The notes under the pieces were generated by a model that worked only from the letters and a program-made list of their open reading frames with translations, was not told where the DNA came from and did not search any database. A stretch of DNA of 64,000 nt from positions 19,806,103 through 19,870,102 of the forward strand of contig NC_087072.1 in the NCBI RefSeq assembly GCF_026151205.1, in the 5' to 3' direction. Within the stretch, counting starts at the first letter, position 1; each line of letters begins with the position of its first letter. The translations under genes were made by a program, and so were the position numbers. This stretch comes from Bolinopsis microptera (Eukaryota > Ctenophora > Tentaculata > Lobata > Bolinopsidae). Shown here in pieces: positions 44,961-57,970 of the stretch.

Positions 44961-47900
44961 TTTACTCCGCTACTACTCCGCCTATGTGTGATGTGGAAGA
45001 AAGCAATTTCCTGTCCCTGGGTGTTTCACTGCATTTTCTGACAGTTACAGAAACTCACCTCTCCCACATTCTTAAATTTATTTATCCTGTCAAAAAGTCG
45101 AGTGTTTCATGAATTTTTCAGAATCCAGATGGATTAGACAAATTGGGAAAATTGTTTATAACTGTAAAAAATAGAACGGTTCGTCAAATAAGGTTAATTC
45201 CTATACTTTGATACGAATGAGGATTAAATAAACATCTTTCCCGGTTAATTTATAACTACGCATTTTAAGACGAGAATCCTCGAACATGGCTTTTCCAATC
45301 GCTCCTTGATCTTTCTCTGATCTCTCTCGAACATTTGTTTCTATATTAATCAGCCAATAGATCCACGTATAAAATACCACTTTACGGAATTTTACGCAGA
45401 TCTAAATTTTCTTACTTCAATTCAGCTTCTATTTACTGATTGTAAAGTAAGATACCAATCGAACGTGCACTGCATTTCACTTTATCATTCTATTTTAGAG
45501 CTGCACTTACATTAACTGCAAACTGACTGCAGTGGCCAATTGAAAAGTAAGGTCACAACAGTTCAGGAAACCCACTCCAGAACTTCGGCAGATCAGTGAC
45601 CAATCAAATCGCAGGACCACCGGCAAGTAAGAAATGGAACTATGAAGTATGTCGACCACCTCAATCACATGATGAAATAACGTGCTATCCAGCACATAAA
45701 ACACAACTACGGATCAAGCTATGATCTGGAAGTGCTATACATGTGAGTTCCTCGCCCAGTGGTCTGCATGATGAATTAGCGACCGTTGGCACAATGGCCC
45801 TCACGATGGTGCAACCGTTTTATGCACCCGGGAACTACTGTGGTAAAGTCGCCAAAAGTGAGCAAAACAGTGTTACTTCACCCATTGTTTGAACACTGCA
45901 CCACCGACAACCCGTCTAGCACATCCACTACTCAATTCCATATTTGCACCCTTGATGGAGGATAAAGGATGGGCTAGACGATGTCAGGTGTTGGCGACAG
46001 TTATCAATTAGTGGATCAATGCGTGGCTGCTGGCACACGACTGATGTATACCACAGGGGGCAGCACGACAACCTCTAATCGATACTTGTCAGCAGTTTTA
46101 TATTGTGGTAAGAAATAATCCGCTCCATGATATCTGCCTATTGTATTTCTATTGCTAATACCATAATTGCATGGTTTGAAAAATGACAATGTTACATTTG
46201 TATCGACTGAGGCCCTGTTGAGGTAGGGTGATTAGACTTTTACCTGTATTATTTGAGGACCTAAACTGTAAAACTAAAGACCAGTATCTGTAACAAAATA
46301 TGAATCCTAATTATATATGTTTAGTCACTTAAAAAGCCAAAGGAGCGAAAATTGGGCCCTATAGGAGTCTAAAATCCCTAAAATGGGGCAATAGAGCACT
46401 CCAACGAATGCTGTGGGGCTGTATGCTACTTTTCCCGCAACTTTTAAACCGTAATTATCTCACTTTAAGTAACAAAACTCAGCAAAATTGCTTCCCAAAA
46501 TTGCGGTTCTTGGCTAAGTAGGAGCTGATAGGTTCATAATGGACTCTTAGCACTTGTTAAAGTTCAACACAGCGTCAGACACCAATACCCTGTTGAGTGA
46601 TTTGTAATCAATTATCCCATTATGACGCCTACTCAATCCACCAATCATCACACGTGATACCAATGTTGAGATCCTATTCGAGGACTTCACTCGATTTATA
46701 CCAAATTAGAAGTCTAATTGTTCTCCTGAATTGTATCTACTGTGCAACCTGCAGGCATCCTGAATGCTTAATCTGACCGTAAACTATTTATGAACCGGAC
46801 CTACTCCCTGCGAATTAACAACATGAGTATACATTGCTTGAACTTCGGGGACCTTTCGGTCGGACATTAAAGTGCAAACTGAGCAATTAGTCTGTGGACA
46901 ATAGAGATAATTCATCAGTTCGAAACGATCGGAACCCGAAGGTAGGGATTAAGCACTGACCGTGATGGAGCATTTGCCAACATTTGTAGCTAATTAAAGT
47001 GCTTAATTGTTGCCTCTGTTGATACTCACTTTCCATTCATGTTGATGTCTCGTGTCCTGGCCCTGCTAAATGCACGCATCACGTCTCTTAAATGTGACCC
47101 TAATCCTGTACATAAACTTATGTGAATCAGATTATTTTTAGTCTAACTTATTCGCACCATGTACGTCTTTACAGTCTAAAAATAATCAAGGGACCTGAGC
47201 GATGGATTAAAAGATTGAAATAAAAAAGTTAGTAAAACTAAACCGATCAATATTGAATATAAATGTTATACCTAACGTGAGCCGACGGGCATTGTTATCG
47301 ATGGTCGACTAATTATTTTCCAACCCAACTTTACTTCAATCAATAAATCACAGGTTATGTAAGGTTTGAGCCACATTTAAAAAATCAACACCTCCAATTT
47401 GTCTGCCCCTGAGAAGGGGTGTCAGGAAGTGCCTCTGGACACGATGGACCAGAAACTCGTCAAATCTAATTCAATTACAGTTGCTGTCAGCGTTCACCGA
47501 TAATTAGATTATTGACAGGCCATTGAGCGGTCAATAACCAGGTTCTCATTGTTAATTCACGACCCCTTGTACCCCGGCTCTATAATACTCTAGAGTCACG
47601 TCCTTCACTCTCCCTCTCTTTCTCTCTCTTGGGAGTAATATGACTTCACAATTTCCATGTGCACTCTGTCACTGTGTACTGCAAAATGACGCAACGTTAA
47701 TTATCAAGGTACCAGTATTCTTTATAGTCAAGTGTTGGATTATAATGATGACGTGAGTATACCAACATCCTACTATTTCAAATATTTGCCGCCGCAATAT
47801 TCCCGCTTCTTCTTACAGCTTTACAGGTGTGGCTTGCATATACTCACCCGCAATACTATATTTGGTAACGCAAAACCTGAGATTAACTTTTAAAATCTAA

Positions 47901-48000
47901 ACCATTATTGGTATTGCATTACAGTATATAAATCTGTACAGATATTGTACTTTTGGTAAGCTGGCGGTAACAACACACTTCCTTGCAGCACGGAGCACTG
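44961..48000. other. Gene-poor region
   Basis: No supported exon, RNA gene or transposon end. A TTTGAA/GGCGGC-like cluster near 47776-47812 is noted as possibly regulatory. Confidence 0.4.
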
Positions 48001-48019
48001 GATCATCTGGGAGACCCGT

Positions 48020-48120
48020 GCAGCCAATCACCGTGCGGCATCTGAGTCGCTGACCAATGAGAAGACGCTTCTCCAGTCACGTGATTATCGCTGGCCAGTG
48101 AGAGAGCGTGGGTATGATAA
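48020..48120 (+). promoter_or_regulatory. Promoter candidate: two CCAAT boxes, CACGTG, AT-rich box
   Basis: CCAAT at 48024 and 48054, CACGTG at 48078-48083, and gataataaag near 48116, about 60 nt upstream of a signal-peptide ATG. Confidence 0.45.
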
Positions 48121-48175
48121 TAAAGCAGTGAGTAGGAAACGTAATATCCAGGCTTAAGCTGTTAGCTTCGCAGCA

Positions 48176-48223
48176 ATGGGATACTATCTGTTGCTATTTA
48201 TTTTGTGCAGATATATATCTTGG
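48176..48223 (+). CDS. Possible first exon encoding a signal peptide
   Basis: The ATG follows gcagca and encodes MGYYLLLFILCRYIS, then W and a donor-like g|gtaagc. It is hydrophobic and of signal-peptide length, and lies behind a credible promoter. No matching downstream exon was identified within the window, so the gene's identity is unknown. Confidence 0.3.
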
Positions 48224-48229
48224 GGTAAG

Positions 48230-51200
48230 CCTAATATAACCACACCCTTTTATATGGCAAGCTTCCTCCTTGCCCCGGGCGGGAGGCAAGTGCTTGTAAT
48301 ATAACTTCATAAGCGAGTTAAAAGAATCATAAAGTTATAACATAAATTCTGTTCAAACCTAGAAAAATCTCTAATGAACTTAAAGATTAATTCCCTTATG
48401 TGATTAAAACTTTAACTTGATTAAAGGTAAAATAATTTAATATTGCTTAATCAAAAAATGCATGTGATAAAGCTCGAAATGAACTGTAATCGTAAGTGAA
48501 AACGGGGCAACACCAAAACTGGTTTGGTACCTGTTTCTGCAGATGCGATGAAACACTGTCTGAACCCAGTTTCTCATTACCATTCGCTCTAACTTCCTGG
48601 CCAGATGATTAAGATTTTGATTGGAAAATAAATTTCCCAGGACTCCAGGTCCAGGTCCGGCGCAGTTAGTTGATATCTTAATCGGCCGGGCAATTATAGC
48701 CCTCAAGGTTGTCTGGTGGCGAGTAGGACTAGTATAATTGTATTGCAGAATTCAGATAAGGAGAAGTTGCACTGATAAGCAGGTGATGTGATAAACAACC
48801 ACCAATCTCGGAGCACCGTTCTAAGTGAAGTGCGGCCGATGGTTTGAGCGGGATTTTCAAAATAGAACATCTGCTCGAGAAACGTAGTAGAGGCTCTTAC
48901 GGGCATTGTCTGCTCGATACGTTAGGGACCCCAGATACACCCTACTAGACGTATTTTTGACCGTAGAATCGATTGAAAGTGGTTTCAAGATGATTGGACT
49001 GATTTTTCTGGGGTAAAATCGCAAAAAACCGATTTTTGGGCCAAAAATAGGCCAAAAAACCATGTTTTTTGATATTTTGAGCAAGTTAATTTTGTTGGCA
49101 TGTCGGCAAAACTTGCATAAAGATAGCTAAAAGACAGCCGCACAAGATTGTATAAAAATAAAACAAATCCCTCTATTTGTTCTGAGGTAAAAATCCAAAA
49201 AAGTGGTAAAAATTTTGACTTTTTTGCTTGAAGTTTGAATAATTTTTTGCAGTTGTATTAAATCAACCCAAAAATAGTCACATCGTGTTTGCCTAAATTT
49301 TTCCTTTCCGAGAAGTACCCACTTCATATACTTTATCGAAGTTTGAATATTGTCACTCCGCAAGCGTTTTTGCCAAATTTTCGACGCGCACTACGCGCAA
49401 AAGCATTTAGTTGTTATCAATTGGCACCCGCGCGTTCATCATAAATTTCAAACAGCTATAACTCAGCGAGATTATGTCCGTTCTAGCTCATATTTTCACA
49501 CTAAATAGAAAATAATGGGAAAGTTAAATTTTTAAAGATTTATGCTATCAGCTTATTTCGATCATATTCAGGAACTGTTGAAAATTAGGTTCACGTCAAA
49601 AACAGCTAGTTGGTTCACTCCACTCACACACAGTTACACGTATGCTGTAAAACCGAACTGTTAGGTACCTGGCAGAGACCCAAATTCCAAAACTTACACT
49701 AACCAGCTGTTCTGTAACCTGTGATCATTGAGATTAGTTTCACATTTTCACAATGACAGTATTGTCAGGCTGGTCCGTGGTCTCTCTCCCTCGCTCTCCT
49801 CACCTGGTGTTAGAGCCTTCTCGAACAATTGCAGAGCTGAGCGGGCTTGCTGGCTATTGTACTTATTGTTCACACATTCTTGGCATATTGCCCGCGTGTG
49901 AGAGCCCAGGAATCACAGCTAGTGAGCAGTTATATAGCTATAGGACTATAACAAAAGATTCACCAGGGCCAGGATTCATCGGTTATCTTACCCGGCGGTG
50001 GGTGATCTATAACACGTTTATCTCATCCAGGGGAAAGTCTGGCTGGACGTCGACAAAGCCGTACCCGTGCTGACAATCTCATCGTATTATCATCATCAAC
50101 AATCCTCCGTTACCAGGCCGTATGAAGCGTATTATATAAGCGATGGGTTGTATATTTTGTGTACACTGTCAATGTGCTAAATATTCAAATTTTGAATTCG
50201 GGCGGGAAGATTGTATAGCTAGTAGAGTGCTGATGCTGCAACACGGATATGTAAACTTACCATTGCTAAAAGCCTACATAATCGTAAAAACAGAGAGCTC
50301 TCAACAGTTGGGACTACTCCAACTTCTCAGCGGCGGCACGAAAGGGGAAAATGAGCTACTCAATATTCAGTTGTGCTCCTACAGTCCTCATCACTCCACA
50401 AAAACGGAAAACCAGACCTTATTTCCTGGGCCCGCCTTCCAGTCGGTGATTAAGCTTCCTCAGTGTCCGGTTGTCCAAAATCTGAAAATGAGAAGGGAGC
50501 TGGACGTTCGAGGAGTGATGTGTATCAGGTGCGTATTGTAACTGTATCCGGGGATTGCTGTATGCTGGCAATTACTCATAATTGAGGCTTGGTAATGGAT
50601 TGCACATTGAGTGGGCGATGTTAACCAGGCATGTGCCACTATTCTTAAAGCCAGCAGGGTAATCCAGGTCGGCAACCCTATCCTGAGATGTAGCAAGCAG
50701 TCAACACCAAAAAATTACCACTTGATCTCTATAAAGAAACCCTAAAAGTTTGAGTGCATGATAAACCTAAAACCTGAAACCCTAACTTGTACCCGTCACC
50801 CAATCCTGGCAGGCTATTAATACAGCTGACGAGATCATTATACATTGTGAAAAGGGAGAACTATACGAACTATCATTTATCAGACCGTTTATTACCATAC
50901 GTAGAGATTTTTTGGAATTTCAATGTAAAGTTTAGTAACCATTAATTAACATTTAAAAATGGGTGAATCATGATAGAAATTCCGTATTTCGCCGGTCTCC
51001 CTTTTTTCTAAATCGTGAGGAAAGCCCGCCCACATGATTATATTGTTTTATCAACCGAGTTTTACTTAATCTGTCATCAACTCTTTTCTTCCTACCCAAT
51101 AAAATAACTCCAGCCCTCCTGCTAATGAAGCCCAATTATACCGCAAGTAAGTCAGACGTCTGTCGTACTGAATAATATTTAAATACTTCCATCAGACGGC

Positions 51201-54050
51201 TAGGTCTCCATCATGGAACTTACCCGAAACCAGTCCGCCGCACCGAACCATCAACAGTAAATAGAGTGGTACAGAGGGAGCAGTAGACAAGACACACAGT
51301 CGCTGGTAATAGTATAATCCTAAAGAAAGCAGGGCCATCATTATAGTGCTCCTGAAACTCCAATCAGCATGCTTTCTCTCCCGTAATGCACCTCATTATA
51401 CTGCTTTCAGCGCAGTGCTATGCCCTAATAAGGTCTAATCGGCACACCTGTAATGCGGGGTATAATGACCGTATAGTAACAGCACAGCTCTGTGGCTGAA
51501 CCACGTGACCTTTTGATAGGTCCCGCTCACTTTTAAATAGTTAAACGATGCACTTACCACTCACTCTGCCCTGCATTTTAGCGAACATTATCCAGGGGCG
51601 AGTAAGGGGACCCACAACAAGTCTCATCAAATCTGAGCTATGACAGGATAGGGGGTAAAGGAAACTCAGCTGGGGGCTCAGAAACGAGGGGTGATTAAAT
51701 TCTAGGCTGACACAGGGGGTCTATTGTTAACGTGATTGGTAACTGAAGTCTCTGTTGGAGCAACTAGGATATGGTGGATTAAACAACAATGATCTATTAA
51801 TAGCTACACCCGGTGTACAAGCTTGCAGCTAGCTTGCAGGTACACATACAGGCTTGCGGGGGTACCACCAGCCACACTGCATCCACGACATACCGCTACC
51901 AGGAAATATTAGGGACCAGGTTGGGAGCATTAGAGACCCTGCTGGTACGTGGGAGCAGCTCGCTCCTACTGCACTCTAATTGAGAAGCAGAATGGGCTAA
52001 CAATGTAGCTAAGGTTTCAATTTCCAAATCAGTATCTCATGATTTGAGGCGTGGAGTGCGAACTAAGTAGTGTTATGACTGTGTGGCCAGCTGAAGGGCT
52101 GGAGATAGGAGTGGAGCGTGATCTACTGTGGACTGGCTGTATCACTACCATAACTCACCGGTTGGGGACGTCTGCCGGGTCTTTTAACACGGCTGTCTGC
52201 TCAACACACTGTGTTTAAAACATTGGGCTCATATAGTGTGAGAGATATTATCCAGATATTACACGTTCCCAGGACGATAATTTTAAAACGTTCTCCGAGC
52301 TAGCTCAACAGGTGGCTGAAAGTCAAGAACGGTCTCCGGAATATTAATTAGATTTGCAGGTTGTTAACTTATACACAAGTACACCGCTCCAAACAGTACA
52401 GCCTTGACACTATTCTAACAAGATATCTTAATGTATCTCTCTCTCTCTTTCTCTCTCCTGATCAGATACCACTCAACACAATGGAGCTCAGTTAAGCTCG
52501 TACACCTGAATCTCACAACAACCACTCTGTAACTGAGCTCTGTACTTTGACAGGTGGGATAACCAACTAGCTCCAGTTCACAGTTCAGTCTGAGTGCGTT
52601 TTGAAACCCAGCCCAGGAAACTGACCCGCAACAACCAATAACGCTTGTCAACAACCCGACACAGTATTGGTCCGCAATATTTGAATTTGGGCGGGCTGGT
52701 AATTCAAGACGGCTTTATCGAAAACTTGTGACGCATGTTTTCCTGTTTTCGGGTTAACACATGGTAATTTAACCTTTGTTTTGCCCTTTCTTGACCTGGC
52801 CAGATGTAGCAGAACGAGAAAATATGCGGAGAAGCAAAGACCGGCCGATGATTTGAGAGGCTCGAGAAGCAGCCTTAGATGAACGCGGAACGAGCAGGCA
52901 CAGGTGGTCGGATAAAGGAGCAGGCTTGAGGGCTCCTTATGGTTCCAGGTGGATGTTCCGGACACCAAAATAACCGGCTTACTCCACCCTACTCCGAAAA
53001 TCCTTTAATCACCAACTTGGAATTCTAAACTTGCTGGGGAAGCCAACAATTGAACCCACATTTTTGTTGCAGGTGTGACCGGTTCGGAGAATAGTTAAGA
53101 TGCAGTCAACTCGGGTTGAACTAAACACGGGACATCTGTTCAAAGACGAGGAGGATTCTAGAATATTCATTGATATCAATTTCTCATGGTCTCCACCATC
53201 ATGTACTTTGACTTACTTAATGAGGTCACACCTCTACTGAACAGATCGACTGTACTGTGGTATAATTATTTGAATTATATTGTTTAGAGGGGAACAAAGT
53301 AATACACACATATTCTTTGGTCTTACGAACAAGATGATGAATATACGAACATAAATATTGATCTCTCTTATACTTGTAGTATAATAATGTACACCAGTAA
53401 TATATAAAACAAGAAATATCATTCATCTACCAATCTCAATATTTATTATTTTATACACAAGATCTACATGGCATATATAGCCAGTAACCAGACATTTATT
53501 AAGAAATAACATTCGCTATTAATTGTACTCAGATGTAAATATCATAATCCATCCCAAATCAATACATAATGTTGAAGACAAGCCAAGTTTTATAATGTTA
53601 ATTTATCAATCAATCTCTTTAATGGTAACGAATTTGATGTGAAATGAACGATAAAATACGGCACACGTATCAGACAAGTACCGAGAAAATCTGAAGAAGG
53701 GACACTAATCATATGGTTAATTAACAGAAGGCATAGAAATATCACAAAAATACCAACAGGGCCCAAACTGACTCGCGATGCAATTAAATACATAATTTAT
53801 CCAATAATCAAGGCCTACACAACACAATTTGTTAGCTATTTATACCCAGGAGCTTGGCTTTAGTCCAGGGAAGAAAACACAATTCAATGTAAATCTTTTT
53901 ACCAAATTAATTACAGGCTAATGGCACAGAACTGTCTTTATAGCTGTCTATTCCTGGATTGGCGGGAACTTTAACAAGGTTACAGCCGTGTTTATGTACG
54001 TGGGTAAAATTGAGTGTAAATTCGTGGCATATTGGAAGGCACTAATTCAC
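48230..54050. other. Gene-poor region
   Basis: Contains low-complexity patches (tctctc at 52437-52458). Promoter-like phrases are present: TATATAA at about 50131, TTTGAA with GGGCGGG at 50191-50206 and 52680-52695, and CACGTG at 51502. A 132-codon plus-strand frame starts at 50143, just after the TATATAA, but it has no family features. No gene can be supported. Confidence 0.4.
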
Positions 54051-54267
54051 TTTATTGAGATCCATTAGCCTGTAATTGGATTTTGGTAACAGAATAAAGG
54101 TTAAACAAGGGCAACTACACTAAACGGACAAGTAATAAATAATACGAAAATAACACTTTAACTCAGCCAGCTATTCACAAGGCAGCATTTCATTATTTTA
54201 CAAAATTAACATAAATAAATCAAGATAATATGATATATCCCGCAACATGATAAACAAAATAAGTTCG

Positions 54268-54978
54268 CTATGAAATTGTCTGTATCTCACAACTATTAGG
54301 ACTGCTAAACCACAGTTTTTTACATAGCATCTGAACCTTAGAAGAGGTTCGAGGCGAGTTAGGGTCGAAGAGTTTGAAGCCGGATCTTGAGGGAGCAGAT
54401 TTCCAGGTCCTCTTGATGCAGGGAGGAGGCGGGACATTAGGATCGGACGGGGACGGGAGGTCTGTTTTGTAGGATACAGCAGAAATTACGTGTCCTGTAC
54501 TTTCCATTAACTGTTCTGTGTCGCTCTCTGTTTTGAAGCACTTGGCTGGATGTTCATCACAGTCTGCCTGGGGCTGGCTCCGTTTAAGACTTGTTGTGGA
54601 TGCAAGGTCGTCACATTGTGGCACTTCAGCTACAGTTGCAGTACACACCGGTTCTTCAGGCTCACAGTACTCGAACAAGCTGCTCAGGTTCACTCTCCGT
54701 TTAGGAACGGACGGTCTCCGCTGAGTTGGTCTTTCTGTGGAAAGTGACAAGAATTTCCTGATGTCCGGTGACTTAGTTCTGGATAAGGCAGTTCTGGATC
54801 TAGTCAAATGCTTGGGTGACATATCCAGTTTCCCTTCCTTCGTCGATTTGTAGAATTGGTCCAGTCGAGGAGACTTAATCGGGGAGCTGTTGAGAGATCG
54901 GCTCCTAGTGAGCCTACGTTTTGGCATCTTGAAAACTTTACTAGGAGAACGGTACGAGTAACAGCTGCTAGAAAACAT
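54268..54978 (-). CDS. Basic nuclear protein with PIP-box-like repeats and a KRRL cyclin-binding-like site
   Basis: Single-exon frame. The likely start is 54927 (A at -3; 219 aa), with an alternative Met at 54978. The N-terminus MPKRRLTRSR contains a KRRL cyclin-docking-type sequence. Two related segments follow, LTRSR...KSPRLDQFYKST and LTRSR...KSPDIRKFLSLST. Each ends like a PCNA-binding box (L/I-x-x-F-Y/L) but lacks the leading Gln. RRVNLSSLFEYCEPEEP (about 78-93) loosely recalls the LFG segment of CIP/KIP inhibitors. The rest is Ser/Pro-rich with many SP sites, ending KLWFSSP. A cell-cycle role is inferred, and no family is firmly assigned. AATAAA (plus-strand tttatt at 54051) lies about 210 nt past the stop. 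Confidence 0.55.
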   Translation of the reverse strand: MFSSSCYSYRSPSKVFKMPKRRLTRSRSLNSSPIKSPRLDQFYKSTKEGKLDMSPKHLTRSRTALSRTKSPDIRKFLSLSTERPTQRRPSVPKRRVNLSSLFEYCEPEEPVCTATVAEVPQCDDLASTTSLKRSQPQADCDEHPAKCFKTESDTEQLMESTGHVISAVSYKTDLPSPSDPNVPPPPCIKRTWKSAPSRSGFKLFDPNSPRTSSKVQMLCKKLWFSSPNSCEIQTIS

Positions 54979-55029
54979 TGACAGAAATGGTCCACAACAG
55001 AACGCAGCAATAGAGATGTGTAGCGCGCG

Positions 55030-55140
55030 CTGTTTGAAATAATTGCAAGGTCGCGAGCCAATCAGAGCGCGGCTACAGCGCCTCTTCCGTGTGCGCCTCT
55101 TCCACATATATCTCAGTGCGTCACATGGGCTCTCACGTGA
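55030..55140 (-). promoter_or_regulatory. Promoter candidate of the PIP-motif gene
   Basis: CCAAT (55058), TTTGAA (55033), an AT-rich catatat near 55104 and CACGTG (55134) lie within 210 bp upstream of the start. Confidence 0.4.
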
Positions 55141-57780
55141 CTCTGAGCAGAGTGCAAGGCTGCATTTGCTTCAGCCTTGCGTGGTAAATTAACGGTAACG
55201 TGCTACATGTGTATTGACCAGCTTTCCAACACAGACATTAGATTTTCACCGTTTTGGCAAACTTGGAAAGAAAGCTCAGCCAATTCAACTATTCGCAATT
55301 TCTTTAACTACTCTAATTTCTATACATAGTTACTTGCACTTATAACACATAATTTGTGTCTCAACATAAACTTACTTTAGGACTGTGTATCAGAGTAATG
55401 TTGATAATGTTTCCTTTAACTGTCCGTGCCCGTGTAGCCAGCTAAGGGCATTAAGCCAAACTGCAAACTCGGCGTTGAACATCAACTATTCACACCATTA
55501 TTTTACTTAACGATGGTATAAAACCTGGCTCTGGTCCAAGTGTGTGCGTTCTCGGAGTCACTGAGCTTAAAGTTGTGTTGCCTAACCCTCATGAAACGTT
55601 GATAGATATTTGGCAGGGTTCCCAGAGTACAAGTAGCTTTATTATAGCTTTATTCAACTAGTAATTGGGCAAATTTAGAATGAAGCGAGAGCTAAAACAG
55701 ACTATTGAGGAATGGAACACAGTATTTGATGAGACGAAGAAGATTTAGTGCATACACTTTGATACAATTTGTATAGATAATTTAGCGTCCACTTCAGAGT
55801 TACCACGATCAAACAGTGTGGATTTACTCAATTTAGAATTTAAGAATATAATAGCTGTACTTTTAACACATAATCATATGATTTCGAAGATTTGCAGGAA
55901 ATATCTAGCTCAAAGCGTTGAAATCTTGGTCCCTCAACCGTTCATTCAGCCGATAGTTTAAGACAGGCATGGCCACGTAACATGGCATAATGTTTACAAT
56001 GCATCTAGTTATCAGTTGCCGGAAGTAACCCTCCCTTGGCTGATATGACAGTTAGTGAGCATTATCTCCCGATTGTGCTCTATCAAATCCCGATCCTGGG
56101 GGTACATTTAGATGGGTGCACCCGTGCAGAGGAACATGGCCGCGTGTCGTACTGATTACTGACACTGTATGAATATTGTAATCGTGCATTAGTAATGAGA
56201 ACCACACCGTGAGTCATCAGTCACAGAATCGTGTCATTAGCAGCTCTCAGTATTATACACGTTCTACACTTGATGCTTGTACTCAGGACATCATTGAATT
56301 GCTATCAGAGCAATCTCTCTTGCAGTCAACCTCGTCGTTTGACCTCATGACAGTGATCTGAAATGCTTGTACCGTGTACCAACTAGATGAGAGGAATAGT
56401 GAATACACAGACACGCAACATGATGCATAATCAGTGTGTTATGATTTACATGTATTTAATTAAGGCTGAAGCACCGTACACACTGCAGAGTGCAGACTAA
56501 ATGCTACACATGCATAATGACATATTTGACACAGCCCTACTTGTAATAATTTTCTCAGATGACGGCAGGGGCTGGCCTGTTACAGCCAGCTTTACTAGCA
56601 GGAGTCGCTTTTAACCGGGCTATTTTTGCACATTGAGTCAGTCACAGTGCAATGTTGTTAACGTTTCGAGACAAATGTAACACTGCTAGAACGAACGTCA
56701 TAGGCTTTTGAAACAGAAACTAGGAGTAAGAAACCCGCCAGGTTGAATTCTACATTTTTGGGATTGTTATACAGACTATTAAGAAACCATCCCAATGTTA
56801 AACACCCTATGACCAGATTTGATCGAGCTTCTCCTATAATTATAATGGGATATTGGAGGCCACAACTGAGACCATGTTTAACTTCTGATTCATGAGACCT
56901 AGAGTTCTAGTTGCTATCATAGGTTGCTATGCGTTACAATGCACGTGAGCCACACGAGCCAGGTTGCTTTGTAACTGCATTTACCGGACTCTCAAATCTT
57001 TTCAGCAAGCCATTTAACAAGCAATTTTAAGGGGCACGGGGGGCTAATAGTAATCCACACATGCTTTTTATTTTAAGGTATGCTCTCAAAGCTTTATCCA
57101 CACTGAATAACAATGCAGCGTTTAACATTAGTCCCACCAATAAACCTTCCCGCATAATAACTCTCGCCATCAATTATGCAGTAATATCACCATCTATATT
57201 CTATAATCGCGTGGCTCTGTGGTTTATGTATAATCACGAGCTGGGACCTCGCTTTTATTATACCGGGCCGGAAAATCACGTTGATCTAGCAATGTCTTCT
57301 CATAATCACAAAGGAGGGCTCTCCCACTCCCAGACTACAGGCTATTTATATTTTAGCCAAACGATCTGCCGATGGCACGAACCGGCTATTAATATCATTC
57401 AATGATCTAAAGTTAGAAAAAATTTCGCAACCAAGCTTGAAATAGGGGCTACTGAGATGGCACGCACCTGAGAAATCATTTGTTTCTGCACAAGTGGCCG
57501 TTTGAACTGTCGGAATGAGGGCTTGGCTGGCCAATCATCAGCCATCCAACTCTTTCCAGGCACACGTCCGAACTCTGGTATATCATTGTTCTTAAATTTC
57601 TTTTATCTCCAATTGGGTTCAACAATACACGATCAAGGACCTTAATGTTAATAATTTTATTGGTGTGAGAGGTGTGTGTTGATGCTTTTGTTTAAATAGG
57701 TGGCACACGTTTGAAATCAATGCAAATATAATCCTGATGAGGGGAATCACGTGGGGTACAGTGGTGGTTACCATCACTGC
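55141..57780. other. Intergenic, no gene seen
   Basis: No exon or repeat structure stood out. Confidence 0.45.
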
Positions 57781-57800
57781 CACACAGCTGCTTTACAAGT

Positions 57801-57970
57801 TGGCGGGAATATTTGAATATGCGAGTTAAACATGCACTGCGGGGGGAGATGCACTTGAAATGCATGTCACGTGATATGAGGACTGGTTGCTGATTGGTTG
57901 GTTGTTGTGAGAGCAGAATTATGATTGGTTAGCTGTCACCTGCACGTGCTTTCAACGCCATGTCACGTGC
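57801..57970. promoter_or_regulatory. Dense promoter-like cluster: CDE/CHR-type element, ATTGG x2, CACGTG x3
   Basis: GGCGGG-AATA-TTTGAA at 57802-57817 has the 4-nt spacing of vertebrate CDE/CHR sites. ATTGG occurs at 57893 and 57924, and CACGTG at 57868, 57943 and 57964. ctataagcg near 58031 precedes a 38-codon frame at 58084. No confident gene was assigned. Confidence 0.4.

Noticed and set aside
49753-50073. 106-codon frame near 49.75 kb
   Set aside because: No domain, and the frame shows no coding-like codon pattern or splice partners.
50143-50541. 132-codon frame after a TATATAA box
   Set aside because: No signal, domain, repeats or splice context. The AT-rich box and the length are compatible with chance; kept only as a note.
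57061-57405. 114-codon plus-strand frame
   Set aside because: No recognisable features, and the composition resembles translated intergenic DNA.
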